This document shows, in pieces, positions 60,055 through 64,000 of a stretch of DNA of 64,000 nt (position 1 is the stretch's first letter; every line of letters starts with the position of its first letter). Position numbers and translations under genes: made by a program. Origin of the DNA: Rotaria sordida (Eukaryota > Rotifera > Eurotatoria > Philodinida > Philodinidae); the NCBI GenBank assembly GCA_905250125.1, contig CAJNOL010000234.1, positions 124,001 through 188,000 on the forward strand. The letters run 5' to 3'. The notes beneath the pieces are model-generated. The model made no database searches, had not been told where the DNA came from, and saw only the letters and a list, made by a program, of their open reading frames with translations.

Positions 60055-63000
60055 GGTAAATAGGTACAAATCAATCACAATTATGTTCTGATATTTTGGT
60101 ATTTATTGTTTTTGTTTTCGTTACTCCTACTTCTACTACTCCTACTACTTGTGTCGATTAAATACAGCGAAAAATGAATCGTTCTCGTGATCGTCGTTAT
60201 AAACACAATACTATAAACACGTTCACGTTTATCGACAACAATGGTCGAAAAAGAAAGAATGATGAGAATGAGAGAAAGACGAAGAAATAAAATGTAGTTA
60301 TAAATAACAAAAATAAGCAAGATAAGTCCTTGTGATGACGAATATATATATATATATATATATAATTCTATATGCAATTGAAATAGAATAACAAGAGCGG
60401 GCAAATTATTATTATTTGTTTTTTTCTTATTCATACTGTTTTTTTTTCTCTAGAAACTTGAAAATATTCTATATATTAGTATACAAATGATTTATTTTCT
60501 TCACTTATTTGAAGAATCGATTAATATTTGTATATGATTCATGAACAAGTTGCTTGGCGCATTTTCTTGGTTTGTGTAACAGCACGTTACTTGATAATGA
60601 TGGTAATAAACTTTCTTGATGTTGTTGTTTTTTACTTGACATATGTGTATGAATATAAATAGAACGATGCTGATTTACCTTGAAATGTACATGTTTTTGA
60701 CAATATTTTAATCAATATAAAATATCATCTGATAGAATATGCTCGGTCATCTGACTTAATTAAATACGTGAAAAAAATATTTTTGCGTAGTTTACCGACC
60801 TAAAAATAATATTATGTGACGATTAAAACGTATCATTATGCTGGTAAAACTACAAAAGTTTCAAAAAGTTGTTACATATGTTTAGAAATGTATTATAAAT
60901 TTCCTACATTTATTTTAATTAATATTAAATGAACTTGAACATTGCAGTAGTTAGATTGATTTGAAAAGAATAACTGTTCTAACAATTTAATTCATTATTT
61001 CATCGAATATTGTCAAAACTTGATAATAGTTATACAAATTACATAATTATATAATGATTTGTTGGAGCATAACTGATACAATTAAATTTTCAAAGTATTT
61101 TTTATAAATCATAAAATTGATTTACGTTTCATGTCTTTAATATAAAGTTTTTAATCTGATACGACGTACAACATTTATATAGACCTTCACAAGTGTTTTT
61201 TATTGCTTTATTTACGAAAGTCCTCGATACATTAGAAGATCCCTTGATAATAGAAGACTCTCTCTCTCTCATGAACAAATGAAGTAAAAGATAATTGAGA
61301 CGGTATTCTTCTGTTCAAAGCTTCACTTCTCTTGTGAATTTTCTCCTAGGTATTCGTACACATTCTTAAGTAGAAAAAAAACCTATATCTCTGCACACAC
61401 GTGTTCTATGAAGTATGCTTTTTTATGCCTGAGGACGCAATTATTTTACAAAGAGGTGCAAAATTTGTTTTTTTTTTCGAAATTGATACAAACAACACTA
61501 AAAATACTTTCAACGTATTATTCAATCATTCTGTTTCTGTAAACTACTTCTTCGTGCATAATTGTATTCATTCAAGCGAGCTAGGAACTAATAACGAAAT
61601 TGTAGTATATTTCATTTAGAAAGGATGCCATCTACACTCATCCAATCTCATCATAATCAGTTGATCACTCAGGTCAACGAATACAGAGTCTATATACTAC
61701 ACCTGTAAATATCCGTATGTGCCATGAAGATGTATAATTATAATACTAAGTCATGTATATTGTCATCCTTTTGTATATAAGGTCGTCAATGATCGTACCT
61801 ATATGACATGGGAATTAATATATAATTCAGTTGTATATAAAGTGGAAACTTATCATTGGTTTTGATGCTGGAGTTAAAAAATAAGATTCTTAATTGAGAC
61901 GGATATTTAAACTCAAGACTAATATACGAGCGTGCTTTTTCAACTTGGATGAATCGACATCATCTATTTTCTAATCTTTATTAGCAGGATCCGTTTATTT
62001 ACAAATAGACCAATGAAAAGGCAAATTTTTGTGGGCTTTATTGTTTTTTTAAGGTTTCAAATAATGAAAAGGAAGATAGCAACAAAAGTCAGCCAGTATT
62101 CTCTCTGGACAAATAATTTTCTCTATATCATCTGTACATACAGCTGATCATAGAGAGACAAAGAATCAACCAATCAATCGATAGTATTGATTAGAAACAT
62201 GTTAACACGTGCTAATCAATTTCGCAATAGTTACTTTTTTTTGACGTCAATCAGTTGATTGATCGAAAGGTAAATTTTGCAAGTACAATAACAGGAAAAA
62301 AAACAACCTGATTCCCGTAAGCTGTAAATATCTTTTGAGAAAAAGTATTTCGTACTTAATCGTAGAAATGATCATTCGTTTTTTTTTAGATATCCACGTC
62401 TCAATAATCGGTATTCGAAGTTTCGAATGCCGTCAAGTTGATATTTTTCATTTTGTTTCACTATTAACTTTACTATTATTCAAAAAGATATTTATAGATC
62501 TTTGTTTAAAAAAAAATAATTAAGATACTTATTGACATCAAATTAAATTGATCTATCCGTGTAACATACAATGGGATAAAAAAAGGTAATCGAGTAAAAA
62601 CTTTATATACACAATATTTACTTTTCAGAGTATTTCAATAATAGAAATGTTTGAATTCAAACAAACAAATTATAAAATCTATTTTGACAAAAAGGCACTC
62701 TAATTGTACATGATTGATTTCATATCAGACATAAATGAAAGATAATAATTTATTCTCGAAAAATGATTATTATAATTATGGGCAATAAGGATCAATTAAA
62801 ACAAGAAAACATCATCAATCTATTTTGATTTATACATGTTGAAATAGCATAAGTATTCGAATAAAGAAACAAATATTTTTCATTGTAAAGTACAAGAAGT
62901 TTACATTTATGCCTAGTAACGTTCAAGGTCAATCACATGTTATTGTAAAGCTTTTTTTTAACATATTGATTCATTTCTAGAAAGCACCAAAAATAGTTTA

Positions 63001-64000
63001 ACTAACATTAAATAATTATCTTGAAGCCTTGTATTTTTCAATACAGGTAGCTTTAAATGACGATCTACAGAATAATAAAAAAAGATTTTTCATCAAAGAA
63101 AATCATAATAGAAGGAAGTTGAACACGAGATCAATAATTTTTTTTAAAATTTTGTCGAAAACCTACAGTCAAATAAAAATCAAACATTAAATAACTTGCC
63201 ACAGCAACGATTTTATTCTAACGTATTTTAATAAAATTTTGTCTCTCACATTCTTACGTATCAAAAATAATCAAATTTTATTTATAGAACATCCATAATA
63301 ATGCATATTTGAAAAAAAAACAACTATACACAATGCTAATAAACAATAAATTCTATTTGCGGAATAGTAAAAATCGTCGTCTTATTCCTTTTTTCGTTAG
63401 ATGAAATACTGAATATCTCTTTCGAATATTATATTCGTAAAACTTTCGATTCAAAGACTAGTATGAATATTATCTTATCGATAATTCGATCTCGTTTTCA
63501 ATTATGACAATTCAAAAGAAAACTTGTTTGGAAATAATTTAAAAACTAAATGTATCAAAAAAAAAGATTATTATTACTTGATTACACAATTCTTCTCATA
63601 AAGTAACGTTGTAATAAATATAATTAGTGCCAATTTGTTTATATATATAAGCATAAGCAAAAATGAAATCAAATGGTTTCTTTCTTATGATTGTATTTTA
63701 TTTAAACTGGCTTTTTTTAAAAATTTCATTATGGTTTCTCTTTCTTATTCAAATATTTTATTTTGATGTTAATGAATTACACAATGTTTTATTATTTTCA
63801 TCTTGAATTTTATAGTAAAGTAAAACAAAAACAGACGAAATTTCACATTTTTCTTTTTTTTATTGCAAGCAAGAGAACAAAAAAAGCATACTTTATTCAT
63901 AATATGAAGATAATTCAATATCATTCGAAGATTTTTCATCAAAAGAAAGAACGGAAAACGACTTGATTAAGATTCCGACATATTTCTCAATACTGACTTT
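60055..64000. other. Intergenic region to the right edge
   Basis: About 3.9 kb of AT-rich DNA with only short frames, many of them T- or A-run artefacts. It contains the promoter of the beta-trefoil gene and an AT microsatellite at 60342-60364. I see no tRNA, transposon end or convincing exon here. Confidence 0.45.
60342..60364. repeat. AT microsatellite
   Basis: An uninterrupted run of AT units lies about 290 bp upstream of the beta-trefoil gene start. Confidence 0.9.

Noticed and set aside
60081..60434. Minus-strand frame of 117 residues
   Set aside because: It reads through an AT microsatellite and low-complexity DNA, and it lies just upstream of the beta-trefoil start.

Overview
The window reads as nuclear DNA of a small-genome animal, most likely a rotifer and probably a bdelloid. 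Base composition is strongly AT-rich. Genes carry many introns of about 45-70 nt with GTAAGT/GTATGT-type donors and T-rich acceptors. Clear animal genes (ATP13A1, WRAP53/TCAB1, SUMO, GON4L/YY1AP1, synapsin, ACSF2) sit beside genes uncommon in animals: an eukaryotic-type RNA-dependent RNA polymerase, a countin-like saposin protein, an intronless allantoicase of microbial type and a YbaY-like protein. The taxon is an inference. No tRNA, rRNA, CRISPR array or bacterial operon was seen.

Layout, left to right. 1-307 (-): 5' part of a YbaY-like gene. 663-4916 (+): C-terminal half of a P5A-ATPase with no N-terminal half visible. 5208-6287: a TA-flanked element with inverted termini. 6626-9336 (+): WRAP53/TCAB1. 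10848-11618 (+): dead countin-like paralogue, then its intact relative at 12622-13513 (+). 15060-15789 (-): four-TM protein with a frameshift. 16526-17380: TTAA-flanked piggyBac-type short element. 17992-18488: pogo/Tigger-type short element. 19773-23767 (-): complete RNA-dependent RNA polymerase. 26761-27195 (+): small novel protein. 30250-34554 (-): GON4L-like protein with an internal duplication. 34859-35375 (-): SUMO. 39353-39901 (+): small acidic secreted protein. 40140-41638 (-): RING-finger protein. 43597-44595 (-): allantoicase. 47319-49392: decayed Tigger transposon, likely source family of the 17992-18488 element. 50022-52012 (-): ACSF2. 52845-57052 (-): synapsin. 58411-59136 (+): disordered intronless protein. 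59357-60054 (-): beta-trefoil protein. The rest is AT-rich intergenic DNA.

Exon joins were worked out by hand. For the multi-exon genes reported as complete, the exon lengths sum to a whole number of codons, which supports the models. The genes do not form one pathway. The themes are ordinary housekeeping and neuronal genes, genes that look acquired or lineage-specific, and several class II transposon remnants beside an RNA-silencing polymerase of the kind expected to act on such repeats.
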